From Paenibacillus etheri (lineage in GTDB: Bacteria > Bacillota > Bacilli > Paenibacillales > Paenibacillaceae): 64,000 nucleotides of DNA. The position numbers and the translations under genes were made by a program. The stretch spans positions 34,441 to 98,440 of the forward strand of contig NZ_LCZJ02000025.1 in NCBI RefSeq assembly GCF_001012825.1, written 5' to 3'. Positions 45,101-54,404 of the stretch are shown here, one piece after another. The notes under the pieces are model-generated. The model had not been told where the DNA came from. It did not search any database and saw only the letters and a program-made list of their open reading frames with translations. Position 1 is the first letter of the stretch; each line of letters opens with the position of its first letter.

Positions 45101-45523
45101 TTAAGCCTCGATATAAGCAGGAAGTTTTTCTTGGACGATTTTCTCCCAGCCGCCGTTCATAAAGCCACGAACGATAGGATGCGGTTGACCAAATTCAGTA
45201 ACCTTTTCAGGGTCCCATCCAGAGTGGATCACGGTGAACTCCGTTTTTCCATCAATTTCTTTTAGTTCAAAAGCAAGATGCCAATCCTTCCCCCAATTAA
45301 AACCGACACGGTTAGGCTCATCAATCTCTGTAACTTTACAAGGGGAATCACCGAATTGTCCAGCATGTAGAATGAACTCATGACCTACCACTGGCTCGAA
45401 TGTACTTGGCATCCACCAAGCAGCTATTCCTTCAGCAGTAGAAACAGCTTTCCATACTTTTTCAATTGGCGCATTGAGTGTAATCGTTTGACGAATGTCT
45501 TGTAGTGGTCCTCGAGTTTGCAT
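45101..45523 (-). CDS. SRPBCC/AHSA1 domain protein
   Basis: This 140-residue START-like protein is of the Activator-of-Hsp90-ATPase-homologue-1 type. Its sequence opens ITLNAPIEKVWKAVSTAEGI and continues with AAWWMPSTFEPVVGHEF, then WDPEKVTEFGQPHPIVRG. The helix-grip fold offers a hydrophobic cavity; ligands for bacterial members are mostly unknown. It is encoded directly before the ArsR gene and controlled by the 45578-45597 operator, an arrangement common in Bacillales. Confidence 0.92.
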   Translation of the reverse strand: MQTRGPLQDIRQTITLNAPIEKVWKAVSTAEGIAAWWMPSTFEPVVGHEFILHAGQFGDSPCKVTEIDEPNRVGFNWGKDWHLAFELKEIDGKTEFTVIHSGWDPEKVTEFGQPHPIVRGFMNGGWEKIVQEKLPAYIEA

Positions 45524-45577
45524 AAATGGCCTCCAAAATTCATTTTAATGTAACACCTTTTGGTTTCGTTTTTTATT

Positions 45578-45597
45578 ATAACACCATTTGGTGTTAT
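45578..45597. promoter_or_regulatory. ArsR-type operator
   Basis: ATAACACCA-TT-TGGTGTTAT is a perfect 9-bp inverted repeat 55 bases before the SRPBCC start codon. A degenerate second site (TAACACC..TGG) occurs at 45551-45564. Confidence 0.75.
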
Positions 45598-45707
45598 GTC
45601 AATTTGAGAAACGTTAAGGGAATAGTGGAGGAAAGCCTTACATTTATAAATACAGTAGAACCTCGATATTGGGAAGTCGTTTGTTGATAGAGTACTAGTA
45701 ACAAACA

Positions 45708-46082
45708 CTAGATCCAAGTATCATTGGCTGCTGTTAATTCGGCCTCAGTACCGCCAGTGTTTACTACGCTTCTAGGTTCCAACAACATGATATGGCATTC
45801 CTTTTCGGCGGAAGGCTTCATCTCGATTCCCTTCGGGAGAATAAAAATCTCACCCTTGGGGATTTTAACCTGACCATCACGGAAATCAATGATCATCTCC
45901 CCTTCGAGCGTGAAAAATACCTTATCGGTATCTTGATGACTGTGCCATTCAAAATCCCCAGTGATCTTAAGAAGTTTAAATTGATAGTCATTCATTTCGC
46001 CAATGACTTTCGGAGACCAAAGGTCGTTAAATTTAGATAACTTATCTTTCAGATTAATAGCTTGATAATGGATAGTAATCAC
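45708..46082 (-). CDS. Cupin domain protein
   Basis: The product is 124 residues with a single cupin fold. Motif 1 is EWHSHQDTDKVFFTLEGEMI and motif 2 is PKGEIFILPKGIEMKP. Two His (HSH) and a Glu of motif 1 are kept, but the His of motif 2 is absent, so metal binding may be partial. The gene follows the siderophore-binding lipoprotein gene by 20 bases. The start is awkward: the GTG at 46082 overlaps its own AAGGAG, so a nearby alternative start is possible. Confidence 0.8.
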   Translation of the reverse strand: MITIHYQAINLKDKLSKFNDLWSPKVIGEMNDYQFKLLKITGDFEWHSHQDTDKVFFTLEGEMIIDFRDGQVKIPKGEIFILPKGIEMKPSAEKECHIMLLEPRSVVNTGGTEAELTAANDTWI

Positions 46083-46102
46083 TCCTTATTTTCCTCAACT
46101 TA

Positions 46103-47086
46103 TTAGAGCTTAAGCAAGGCGGATAATATATTTTGTAAAGCGTATTCAATAGCTAATGGTCCACCAGTAATGGCGGAATTATCCATTAAATAAACATTGC
46201 CTTTCTTTACGGCATTCATAGCATTCCATACATTACTTTGTTTTAAGTTATTCATTAATTCCTCCTTTTTTGTAATGTCACCTATAAGGAAAATATGGTC
46301 TGCTTGAACAGTTGATATTCCTTCAAACGAAGTAAATTCATTATTATTACCTGTATATGTATCATCCGGTGTAAGCCCCAATCCCTTTTCTTTTTCAAAC
46401 GCAAGTTTATAGACCGGATTTCCTTCACCTAGAACATTAAAAGTTTTTCCATCCCAAGACAATATAAGCGCTACTGTCTCTCTTTCCATCGACTTTAATG
46501 CTTCACGCCCAGTTGTAATATCATTCATCATTTTATCAATTACTTTTTCCGCTTCGTCTTCTTTTCCAATAATCTTGGCTACTGTACGGAGTCCATATTG
46601 CCAATCTTCATAGATGTCCATGTATTTTAACGTAATAACTGGTGCAATTTTATCTAGTGAATCATACACTGCTTCATGATGCTCTGTTGCTAGAATATAA
46701 TCAGGATTAATAGATAGAATTTTCTCAATGCTAGGAGACACTTTATCTCCTAATTCTTCAGCTGAATCCAGCTTTCCTTTTAAATAAGATAAAGAAGATA
46801 GATACTCTTTTTCAGTAGATGCAGCAGGTGGCTCACCTAATGCAACTAATATTTCTGGATAAAAATACCATAATGAGGCTATTTTTTCTGGTTTTTTCTC
46901 GATAACAATTTCTTTACCTAAGGCATCCTTAAATGTTCTTGGCCAATCAGTTGCATCTACATTAACTCCTGTTGAAGATGCGCCTTCTTTAGTTGATTCT
47001 TTATTTTCAGCAGGTGTTTCAGTACAACCCGCTAGTATACCTGTTAATAATAGTATTGCGACTAGCAGTCCTCTAATCTTTTGCAT
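46103..47086 (-). CDS. Iron-siderophore ABC transporter substrate-binding lipoprotein (FecB/FhuD family)
   Basis: The product is 327 residues from an ATG at 47086 behind GGAGG. The signal peptide ends in the lipobox LTGILAGC. The mature protein is a class III binding protein with the long connecting helix. Characteristic blocks are KPEKIASLWYFYPEILVALG, INPDYILATEHHEAVYDSLD and the GNNNEFTSFEGISTVQADHI region. It probably binds a ferric siderophore or catecholate. No permease or ATPase is adjacent, so it must use a transporter encoded elsewhere. The AraC gene upstream is probably its activator, as with Btr/FeuA-type pairs. Confidence 0.88.
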   Translation of the reverse strand: MQKIRGLLVAILLLTGILAGCTETPAENKESTKEGASSTGVNVDATDWPRTFKDALGKEIVIEKKPEKIASLWYFYPEILVALGEPPAASTEKEYLSSLSYLKGKLDSAEELGDKVSPSIEKILSINPDYILATEHHEAVYDSLDKIAPVITLKYMDIYEDWQYGLRTVAKIIGKEDEAEKVIDKMMNDITTGREALKSMERETVALILSWDGKTFNVLGEGNPVYKLAFEKEKGLGLTPDDTYTGNNNEFTSFEGISTVQADHIFLIGDITKKEELMNNLKQSNVWNAMNAVKKGNVYLMDNSAITGGPLAIEYALQNILSALLKL

Positions 47087-47103
47087 ACGAAATTCCTCCA
47101 ACT

Positions 47104-47128
47104 TAATGGTTTCTTTGCTTAACCATTA
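47104..47128. promoter_or_regulatory. Inverted repeat before the siderophore-binding protein gene
   Basis: TAATGGTT (47104-47111) and AACCATTA (47121-47128) face each other over nine bases, just upstream of the ribosome site. It is a candidate operator for the AraC protein encoded next door. Confidence 0.45.
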
Positions 47129-47172
47129 TTATAGTAAAGTAATTTTTAGATTAGAATGGATGCAGGTTGAAT

Positions 47173-48000
47173 TTACCATGGATTATTGATGAACTTCTCT
47201 CGATATTCGGTAGGAGAAATGCCACATTGTTTTTTGAACACTCTACTAAAATAAAAGGGGTCAGCCATTCCAACCGTTTGCGCAATTTGTTGTACAGGCG
47301 CATCACTTGTAAATAGCATTTCTTGCGCTATATTTATACGATATTTTAATAAATATTCTGCTGGTCCCATACCGGCATGTGTTCTAAATACGTAAGAAAG
47401 TCGATTTCGATTAACGTTATTTTGTTCTGCAAGCGAAGCTATTGTAAGACTTTGATCATAGTTTTGATGAATATAGTTAGATACCCGCTCGAATAAAGTA
47501 TGTGATTCACAGCTATCTTCCCTATTAATAACACATAATAAGGTCTCATTCAGCACTTCGCGAAACAGCATTTCAGTCTGAAACATCGAAATGCCTCCAC
47601 GCTGATTATATACATGCCAAAGGCGCATAATTAATTCAATAAGACGAGGAGATTGACCTGTTAATAATTCAAAATGCTGATGAGAAAAGCTTGACTCTTT
47701 TAGTTCTGAGTTACATATCCGATATTGAACAAGAATATATTCCCAATTGGTTCTACCAAACATTTTTTGATCTAGTTTCATTTTCGCACCCCCATGCACA
47801 ACTTTTCCTGGCGAAAAAATATAAGGCGTGCCATTAAATTTAAATTTAATCTTTCCTGTAAGTGGAAACACAAATCCAGGAAAAGAATCTGTATAGTCAG
47901 CGTAAGGCACACCTGGATTTTCAGCATATCGATATACTCCTTCTACTTGGAAAGGAGTGTGTGCAAAATGCTCTGCTAACTGATGACCGTCTATCTTCAC
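47173..48000 (-). CDS. AraC family transcriptional regulator, probably siderophore-responsive
   Basis: The 275-residue protein has an N-terminal cupin-like sensor (about 1-130; YIFSPGKVVHGGAKMKLDQK) and a C-terminal double helix-turn-helix (175-270; SLTIASLAEQNNVNRNRLSY and QQIAQTVGMADPFYFSRVFK). Gene order with a siderophore-binding lipoprotein and a Fur-like box upstream parallels Btr/YbbB-type iron regulators, in which the ferric siderophore is co-activator. That function is inferred. Confidence 0.88.
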   Translation of the reverse strand: MKIDGHQLAEHFAHTPFQVEGVYRYAENPGVPYADYTDSFPGFVFPLTGKIKFKFNGTPYIFSPGKVVHGGAKMKLDQKMFGRTNWEYILVQYRICNSELKESSFSHQHFELLTGQSPRLIELIMRLWHVYNQRGGISMFQTEMLFREVLNETLLCVINREDSCESHTLFERVSNYIHQNYDQSLTIASLAEQNNVNRNRLSYVFRTHAGMGPAEYLLKYRINIAQEMLFTSDAPVQQIAQTVGMADPFYFSRVFKKQCGISPTEYREKFINNPW

Positions 48001-48306
48001 AATGCATACCTCATTTCAATAATAGTTTGTTCGGTAATTCTGAGATCAATCGTTGTACATACGATTCAATAAACAGCTGTTCCAGATGTCCGGTGAGGAG
48101 CACTTTCACATTGTCCGGCAGCTCCCCGTCCTTCTATGTATAAGCGCCAACAAAATTCAATCATAGCTCCCGTATACCATCTACTTAACCACCATAGTCC
48201 AGTTTTTCTCTTTTAACTGGGCTGTGTAACCTCGGAATCAATTAAAAATCTGCCGCTGGAATAAGGAAAGGTGGGCATAAGGATTCACGCCTGTTTACAC
48301 ATTAAT

Positions 48307-48325
48307 AATAATGATTATCATTGTC
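48307..48325. promoter_or_regulatory. Fur box (iron-responsive operator)
   Basis: The 19-base site AATAATGATTATCATTGTC matches the Fur consensus GATAATGATAATCATTATC at 16 positions. It is about 300 bases before the AraC start. The stretch between holds no complete gene. It has only a ~39-codon open frame on the minus strand ending at 48011 (product ends LISELPNKLLLK), which may be the tail of a lost iron-uptake gene. Confidence 0.7.
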
Positions 48326-48527
48326 AACCAATATAGACAATAAAAAGTCGCTCCTGGCTAATGTTCAAACCATCGGGTATCGGCATTAGAAATAGCGATC
48401 TAGTCCTCTATGTTTTGCCTAACGTCCATAAAGAAACCACGATATAATTTACAAAAAAACATAATAAATGCCTACTGTGGACAGACACGTGACCACAAAC
48501 ATCCTTCTGAATTTCTTTAATTGCCAT

Positions 48528-48554
48528 AAAAAATACGCTTGGAATCCCAAGCGT
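48528..48554 (-). terminator. Terminator behind the quinone-oxidoreductase-like gene
   Basis: ACGCTTGG-GATT-CCAAGCGT followed by ATTTTTT on the minus strand, about 160 bases beyond the stop codon at 48712. The remainder of 48326-48711 shows no gene. Confidence 0.7.
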
Positions 48555-48711
48555 GTCAGTTTGAAAGCCAATTTAAAAGTCAATCTAATGCTCTGAACTT
48601 CAAAAGGTAACCCGTAAAAAAATTATGTGGGCCTGCTTTTATGCATAAAATTGACCATTTAAGAATGTCATACTTTGAACAATCGTTCCTTTAAGAATAA
48701 CCACTGTTTTT

Positions 48712-49620
48712 TCATAACGTTATAACTAAACTCCCCTTCTTCCTCCCTGTTTCTGCATATCGATGAGCCTCAGGAATTTGTTCCAGCGGATAACGTCTAT
48801 CGATGACTGATTTTAACTTTCCTGCAGCCATAAGTTCTTGGAGAAAGAGAATATCCTCGTTACGTATCTTCGCGATCCCTTGACCATCAACTGTCACGTA
48901 GGCCCCCTTTGTAGTTAGAGCTTTCTTGCATTTTGATTTCGAGACTTTTCCAACGGCATCAAAGATAATATCATATCGTTCATTTCTAGTTGTAAAATCC
49001 TCTTTCGTGTAATCAATGACCTGATCGGCACCCAATGATTTCACTAATTCAAAATTGCCGGCGCTGCATATGGCTGTGACCTCAGCACCAAAGTACTTGG
49101 CAAGCTGTATCGCTATAGTCCCTACAGTTCCAGAAGCTCCGTAGATCAGAACCTTGTGTCCACTCTGGATATTTGCTTTTCTTAGAAAATAAAGTACGGT
49201 TGTTCCTCCGTAAAGTACGGAGGCAGCCTCTTCATAAGTCACGTTATCGGGTTTGATGGCCATCAAACCATCCTCAGGCAGTGCCACATATTCGGCATGA
49301 GCTCCGAAATTCATACCGGTTAAAGCAAAAACCTGATCCCCCTTCTTAAATCTTGTTACATCCTTCCCTATCGTTTCAATCTCCCCGGCTAATTCCACAC
49401 CAAGGATTGGTTTTCTAGGTTTGGTAAGGCCTAATACTAATCGCATTGGAATCCACAATAAGAAAGGACTATTGAAAGCTCGAACCCGAAGATCCCCGGC
49501 AGTTACGGTTGTCGCGTGAACCTTTACTAATACTTCATTGCTCTTCGGCATAGATTTCTCCACTTCTTGAAGCTGAAGAACATCTGGTGATCCATATTTT
49601 GTACATACCATCGCTTTCAT
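48712..49620 (-). CDS. NADPH:quinone oxidoreductase-like zinc-independent alcohol dehydrogenase (MDR family)
   Basis: The 302-residue MDR enzyme starts at an ATG (49620) after AGGAGG. It opens [20 protein letters not shown]. The cofactor site [20 protein letters not shown] (near 148) is the NADPH-binding loop of quinone oxidoreductases. The cysteines that bind structural zinc are absent. [20 protein letters not shown] matches the GroES-like part. It probably reduces enones or quinones. It follows the MalT-like regulator gene by 80 bases on the same strand and could be its target. Confidence 0.88.
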   Translation of the reverse strand: MKAMVCTKYGSPDVLQLQEVEKSMPKSNEVLVKVHATTVTAGDLRVRAFNSPFLLWIPMRLVLGLTKPRKPILGVELAGEIETIGKDVTRFKKGDQVFALTGMNFGAHAEYVALPEDGLMAIKPDNVTYEEAASVLYGGTTVLYFLRKANIQSGHKVLIYGASGTVGTIAIQLAKYFGAEVTAICSAGNFELVKSLGADQVIDYTKEDFTTRNERYDIIFDAVGKVSKSKCKKALTTKGAYVTVDGQGIAKIRNEDILFLQELMAAGKLKSVIDRRYPLEQIPEAHRYAETGRKKGSLVITL

Positions 49621-49700
49621 GGGCTTCCTCCTAACCTCATTATGCAAAAAGTATAGCTTCAGTACGGTATCAATGGATAGATACTTAAGTATTGTTTTAT

Positions 49701-52421
49701 TTACAACAGCCCCAGCTTACGAGCAAGAGCAACGGCTTCCGTACGTCTTGAAACCTGTAATTTATCAAAAATTACCCGGTTATGCCCTTTAACTGTGCTG
49801 AGCGCAAGAAACAGCCGCTCGCTAATCTCACGATTCGAGAGTCCTTGGGCTATGAGTTTCAGCACTTCCAATTCTCTGACACTCAGTGGCTCAATTTGGG
49901 ATTTAATCGACGGAGTCAGATGGTGGTGATCGGATTTAACTCCCCTTTTTAATTTCTCAGCTTCAAATCCATCTAGCAACTTAGCTAAATAACCCGGCAT
50001 AAATTCATTGATTGCAGCTTCACTGAGTAACTTATAGATTGGAGCACCCTCGTCAACAAAAATTCGGATGAAACCGCCAGGCTCAGCCAATATAAGTACA
50101 TCTTTTAAATGTTGTAACGCCTTCGCCTTTTCGCCATTCGCTTGCAGCGCGACAGCTTGGAGGATCATCACCTTAAGACACTCATCCTTCCAGCCCTTTA
50201 ACTCCGCCTCTCTTCGTTGCGGCTCTAATACCGCTAGTGCTGCAGAAGGATTTCCTTGCGCTAGAATTACCCGAGCTCCACTAATAGGAAGCTCGTATTT
50301 CTGCGCTTCGAGTGCTGCAGCTTCCAGATCTCCCAATCGAAGCAACGAGTGCACATGTGCAGCTGCAAGATCAGGTAACTGAACTAAGAATTGATGTTGG
50401 TGGGCGAAATGCTCAGTCTTTGCCAAACAAATAGCCGTACAGTCTTCCTCACCCTGCTGCGTTAGCATCAGTCTTGCGAGAAGAATCTCACAAGCAACTA
50501 CTCTATCTGTGTGATCAAACTGCTTCGCCAGTTGGAGGGCTCGTTCTGCATGTCGCTTAGCCGCTTCCAAGTCATTCCATTCATAATATATACGAGCTAA
50601 GCCGAGATACGCCTCGCACGCAATTGGCATGGGAGGATCCCCAGTCAGATTCAGAACATTTTGATAGGTTTCAGCCGCTTCATAAAGCTTGTTATCTGCT
50701 TCCCGTAAGTTTCCTAATCCGAGGGTAGCCATAATCGTGATCACGCCATGCCCAATCCTTCGGCTGATTGATAAAGCTTTGGTATAGGCTTCATTAGCCA
50801 AAATACGATTCCGCTGTAACTGGTAAGCATATCCCAAGGCCCAAGTAGTAGCCGTGCGAACGGGTAAGTTACCTGGGTCCAGATTTTCGAGAGCACGCCG
50901 CGATTCAGCAAGAATGGTTTCGGACTGGTGTTTGCTGACAGCTAACGTAGCGCGAATGGCCGCTATATGTCCGACAATATCTCTAGTCTCATCATCTTCC
51001 AGAGCCTCTTGGATGGATTGTTCAGCCGCTTGCAACTTCTCTTCCACTTCACTCATTTGACCCGTCATTAGAAGTCCAGAGGCAAACATCACCCACAGCG
51101 AGGGTCTTGTATTCATTTCTCCCCTCGGCAATGAATTCAGCCATTTTAGTACTGGCTTCACTGCACCAGCCCCTCGAAAAAGCAAGGGCATCTCCTTTCC
51201 TTCTATTAGGAGAGCAGCCCGGTCGATATCCTTAGCCGCTACAGCATGTTGAAAAGCTTCTAATTCCATCCTATTATCTTCATACCATCGACTCGCACTT
51301 ACATGTAATTCATCTACGTCCCACTTGTCATGAGCTATGTTTGAGTTGTTGTTGTTCTGCTGTAGCCGCTTCCGTAATAAATCTACAAAAAGATGGTGAT
51401 AGCGATACCACTTTCTCTCGTGATCTAGTGGAACGATGAATAGATTGGTGCGTTCAAGATATTCCAAGATCTCTTGCCCAGTAGAATCAGGGATAAGATT
51501 AGCTTCAGTTCCACTATTAAGAACTGCATCACATAGAGGGCCGTACATCCGGTCGAGGATCGATGTTCTCAACAGAAAGGTCTGAATCGTTGCAGATTGC
51601 TGTTGCAACACTTCTTCAAGCAAATAGTCAAGTATGTAGCGGTGGCTTCCGCTGAAAGACCTAATAAAGCTAGCCTTATCCGTATGGCCTAACATAGAAA
51701 GCGCCGCTAACTGTAATCCGGCAACCCAGCCTTCTGTACGGGATTCAAGAAGACCGATTTCTTCCCGTGTTAAGTTTAAGCTCATTACTTGATTAAGAAA
51801 TTCAGCTGATTCTGAAAAAGTAAACCTTAAGTCTTTGACGCGTACTTCAGTCACTAGGTCCCGAGCACGTAAACGGGCTATAGGTAGATTTGGATCTTCG
51901 CGTGAGGCAATAACTAAATGCATTTGTGGCGGCATACGTTCGATAAGTATAGAGATTGCCTGATCAATCGTACTGGCCTTAATCACGTGATAATCATCGA
52001 GGACGAGAATAAAAGGATTCGGGATGGCAGAGATTTCATTAAGTAGCGGAATTAGAAGCGACTTGATCGGCAGCGATTGCGGGGATTGAAGCAGACCTAA
52101 GACACCTTCCCCGATATTCGTCTGCATTGTCTGCAAAGAAGCTACGAGATACGTCAAAAAACAGGCAGGGTCATTATCTCCTTCATCTATGGATAGCCAA
52201 GCAACGGGTCGATCACAAGTGGCAAGCCACTCACTAACCACCGTCGTTTTACCAAAACCAGCAGAGGCGGAGACGAGTGTCAGTTTGCGATGTAACCCCT
52301 CATTCATCTTCTCAATCAGTCGAGTACGATTAACAACATTCGGTCTAGGTAGGGGGATGTATAATTTAGTTGAAACGATTGGAATCATCATAGATGAATT
52401 ATAAAGATCGGAGTCGACCAT
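49701..52421 (-). CDS. MalT-type LuxR family ATP-dependent regulator (STAND)
   Basis: The 906-residue STAND regulator has Walker [20 protein letters not shown] near residue 50, Walker B region [14 protein letters not shown] and the MalT-like 'GLRF' block [20 protein letters not shown]-rich sensor of about 350 residues follows (residues 430-800), then a LuxR helix-turn-helix ([20 protein letters not shown], then [20 protein letters not shown]) at the C-terminus. The start is uncertain: ATG 52421 is used here, TTG 52427 and ATG 52391 are alternatives, and none has a strong ribosome site. Members act as ligand- and ATP-controlled activators. Confidence 0.92.
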   Translation of the reverse strand: MVDSDLYNSSMMIPIVSTKLYIPLPRPNVVNRTRLIEKMNEGLHRKLTLVSASAGFGKTTVVSEWLATCDRPVAWLSIDEGDNDPACFLTYLVASLQTMQTNIGEGVLGLLQSPQSLPIKSLLIPLLNEISAIPNPFILVLDDYHVIKASTIDQAISILIERMPPQMHLVIASREDPNLPIARLRARDLVTEVRVKDLRFTFSESAEFLNQVMSLNLTREEIGLLESRTEGWVAGLQLAALSMLGHTDKASFIRSFSGSHRYILDYLLEEVLQQQSATIQTFLLRTSILDRMYGPLCDAVLNSGTEANLIPDSTGQEILEYLERTNLFIVPLDHERKWYRYHHLFVDLLRKRLQQNNNNSNIAHDKWDVDELHVSASRWYEDNRMELEAFQHAVAAKDIDRAALLIEGKEMPLLFRGAGAVKPVLKWLNSLPRGEMNTRPSLWVMFASGLLMTGQMSEVEEKLQAAEQSIQEALEDDETRDIVGHIAAIRATLAVSKHQSETILAESRRALENLDPGNLPVRTATTWALGYAYQLQRNRILANEAYTKALSISRRIGHGVITIMATLGLGNLREADNKLYEAAETYQNVLNLTGDPPMPIACEAYLGLARIYYEWNDLEAAKRHAERALQLAKQFDHTDRVVACEILLARLMLTQQGEEDCTAICLAKTEHFAHQHQFLVQLPDLAAAHVHSLLRLGDLEAAALEAQKYELPISGARVILAQGNPSAALAVLEPQRREAELKGWKDECLKVMILQAVALQANGEKAKALQHLKDVLILAEPGGFIRIFVDEGAPIYKLLSEAAINEFMPGYLAKLLDGFEAEKLKRGVKSDHHHLTPSIKSQIEPLSVRELEVLKLIAQGLSNREISERLFLALSTVKGHNRVIFDKLQVSRRTEAVALARKLGLL

Positions 52422-52565
52422 CGTCAATAAAGAGTGGAACTGTGAGTGATCAAGTTGAGATTATTGCATGGTTCATTTAGATTTGGATCGCAATTTGAAT
52501 GACATACTTATCCTCAATCTTAGAACACTAATGTTAGATAGACGAAGCTACTGTTTCACCAAATA

Positions 52566-52606
52566 AGGGTGTCTCAACAGCTGTGCGATAGCTGCTGGGA
52601 CACCCT
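52566..52606 (-). terminator. Terminator of the GT2-PlsY operon
   Basis: GGGTGTCCCAGCAGCT and AGCTGTTGAGACACCC form a long stem with one internal bulge just behind the plsY-like stop codon. Confidence 0.7.
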
Positions 52607-52625
52607 CGTTTATACCAAGCCTATA

Positions 52626-53246
52626 TTATGTTCCTTTTCGTTCCCTTGATGAATGCTTCCTCATCCATACAATCCATTCTAACCTGTGCGTATACACAAG
52701 GATCACAAAGCTCCCAAGCCATACCCACAAGATAGGTGCAGACCATTTACTGATGCACAAATAGACGAAAAGGAGCAGCATTCCGCTGACCACTTGCATA
52801 CCATCCGATACAGGAGTTTTGCCTCTGCTTTTGTACCAACTACTGAGCACTTTCAACACTGCCAGAATGACGGCTAACGCTAAAGAGGCTTTGAATCCTG
52901 TTAATGCACTCCATACCCCAAAGGTTACGGCAATTGCCTTCCCTCCTTTTCCTTTAAGAAAGGGAGAGAAGGCATGACCCGCAATGGGAGCTAAGGCTAA
53001 CGGAACAATGAAATACCCCTGACTATAATGACTTCCCATGACCCATAGAAGTGGCAGATACCCTTTTATAAAATCTAATAAAATCCCTAAAATGCCGAAT
53101 TTATAACCTGACGATTTCCAAAGATTCAAAGCCCCCGGATTACCGTCACCTATGTCTTTCAAATTCTTTTTACGCGCTAGCCCAAGCCAATAGGAAAACA
53201 TAAGAGATCCCGACAAAAATAAAACCGCGACCCACAATATGATCAT
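52626..53246 (-). CDS. plsY: PlsY-family acyl-phosphate:glycerol-3-phosphate acyltransferase (or related acyltransferase)
   Basis: This 206-residue membrane protein has about five helices. PlsY signature blocks are GNPGALNLWKSSGYKFGILG (motif 1), IAGHAFSPFLKGKGGKAIAV (motif 2, glycerol-3-phosphate site) and the VTFGVW segment. Housekeeping PlsY makes lysophosphatidate from acyl-phosphate. Here the gene overlaps a CrtQ-like glycosyltransferase by one base, so it could be a second copy that acylates another acceptor. An additional PlsY elsewhere in the genome would support that. Confidence 0.88.
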   Translation of the reverse strand: MIILWVAVLFLSGSLMFSYWLGLARKKNLKDIGDGNPGALNLWKSSGYKFGILGILLDFIKGYLPLLWVMGSHYSQGYFIVPLALAPIAGHAFSPFLKGKGGKAIAVTFGVWSALTGFKASLALAVILAVLKVLSSWYKSRGKTPVSDGMQVVSGMLLLFVYLCISKWSAPILWVWLGSFVILVYTHRLEWIVWMRKHSSRERKGT

Positions 53247-54337
53247 TAGTCCCTATGGCCTCCCACCTGGATATGCCTTCCTTTCCAGCTTACATGCCTC
53301 AGAAAAACAACCTGATATATCGAATACAGCATGATCAAGATAAAGAAAAGGGTAGCCGTCACGTGAAATACAGGAATAACGATGCCAAATACGCCTACAT
53401 ATTTTATAAAATAAAAGAGCTGGAACATATAAAGGAGATAACCGATCAATAAAGGCATAAACCATGAAGTATTCGCAAAAATAAACACGGTTTCTGAGAT
53501 GATGAGTCCGATCACCCAAAGTGCGATTGGAATAATTGTCTTCGGACTTATCGTTGAAGTGCTTAAGACAGCCCCTTTACTGAACCCTTCAATTTCACTT
53601 TTGATTCCCTTCGGATACATGCGAAACGACACTAAGCCATACCCGATATAATTGGTGATCGGAACACCTGCCGCAATAAACTTCTCTCCTAAAGACAAAT
53701 CATCCAGCACTTCAGATCTTATGCTTTGATGACCATTAACTTTTTCATAATCCTGCCTCAAAGCCAAGATACATGAACCATACAGCCCTTTTTTGGCGTT
53801 ATTCCTTTCAAAAACCGAGGTGAACGTGAATATCCCCAGCATATTCATAATTAAGGCCAGCTTCTCAAACAGCTTTTCTGTATGATGAAAAGGAACTACC
53901 GAAATGACACCTTTCGATAGCTCCCTTGCTCTTAATAATGAAGCCAAGGCGTTAGGCTTTAATCGGATATCCGCATCCAGAAAAGCAAAAATATCGCCCG
54001 AGGCCTGTAAATATCCATTCCATACTGCCCAGCTCTTACCCGTCCATCCTTCAGGGAGACTGCTGTTCGCAATAACCTTAACTCCATAGCTTTCAGCAAT
54101 TTCTTTGGTCCGATCCTCCGAGAAGTCATCTACAACAATAATTTCATAGGGTGTAATGGTCTGAGACTGAAGTGAATCGAGCAAAAAGCGTAAATTATAT
54201 TCTTCATTCCTTGCGGGAATGATGATGGACAATTTCTCCGGTCCTTGAATAGGCTCGTGATCAGTGGTCAAAGTATTCTTTCTGAACAAAATAAAACCGG
54301 AGAGACATCCAATGCCTATAACCATTAACAACCACAT
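53246..54337 (-). CDS. Glycosyltransferase family 2, CrtQ-like
   Basis: The 363-residue membrane-anchored GT2 enzyme has an N-terminal helix, a catalytic domain and three or four C-terminal helices. Catalytic blocks are KLSIIIPARNEEYNLRFLLD, YEIIVVDDFSEDRTKEIAES, DIFAFLDADIRLKPNALASL and a later SEVLDDLSLGEKF. The ending WKGRHI is typical of 4,4'-diaponeurosporenoate glycosyltransferase-like proteins. It may glycosylate a carotenoid acid or a lipid. The stop overlaps the PlsY-like start (one base), so the products likely act in sequence. No crtM/crtN genes are in the window. Confidence 0.85.
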   Translation of the reverse strand: MWLLMVIGIGCLSGFILFRKNTLTTDHEPIQGPEKLSIIIPARNEEYNLRFLLDSLQSQTITPYEIIVVDDFSEDRTKEIAESYGVKVIANSSLPEGWTGKSWAVWNGYLQASGDIFAFLDADIRLKPNALASLLRARELSKGVISVVPFHHTEKLFEKLALIMNMLGIFTFTSVFERNNAKKGLYGSCILALRQDYEKVNGHQSIRSEVLDDLSLGEKFIAAGVPITNYIGYGLVSFRMYPKGIKSEIEGFSKGAVLSTSTISPKTIIPIALWVIGLIISETVFIFANTSWFMPLLIGYLLYMFQLFYFIKYVGVFGIVIPVFHVTATLFFILIMLYSIYQVVFLRHVSWKGRHIQVGGHRD

Positions 54338-54404
54338 TACGGTTCCCCCCCTTCTACATCTTTATATATATGAAGGGTTAGTCCGTAATATATTCAATTC
54401 AAAT

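Noticed and set aside
45424-45717. 97-codon minus-strand open frame
   Set aside because: It runs across the ArsR operator and into the SRPBCC gene in another frame.
49701-52421. Plus-strand open frames (for example 50068-50382) opposite the LuxR gene
   Set aside because: They mirror a well-conserved long coding sequence and have no starts with ribosome sites.
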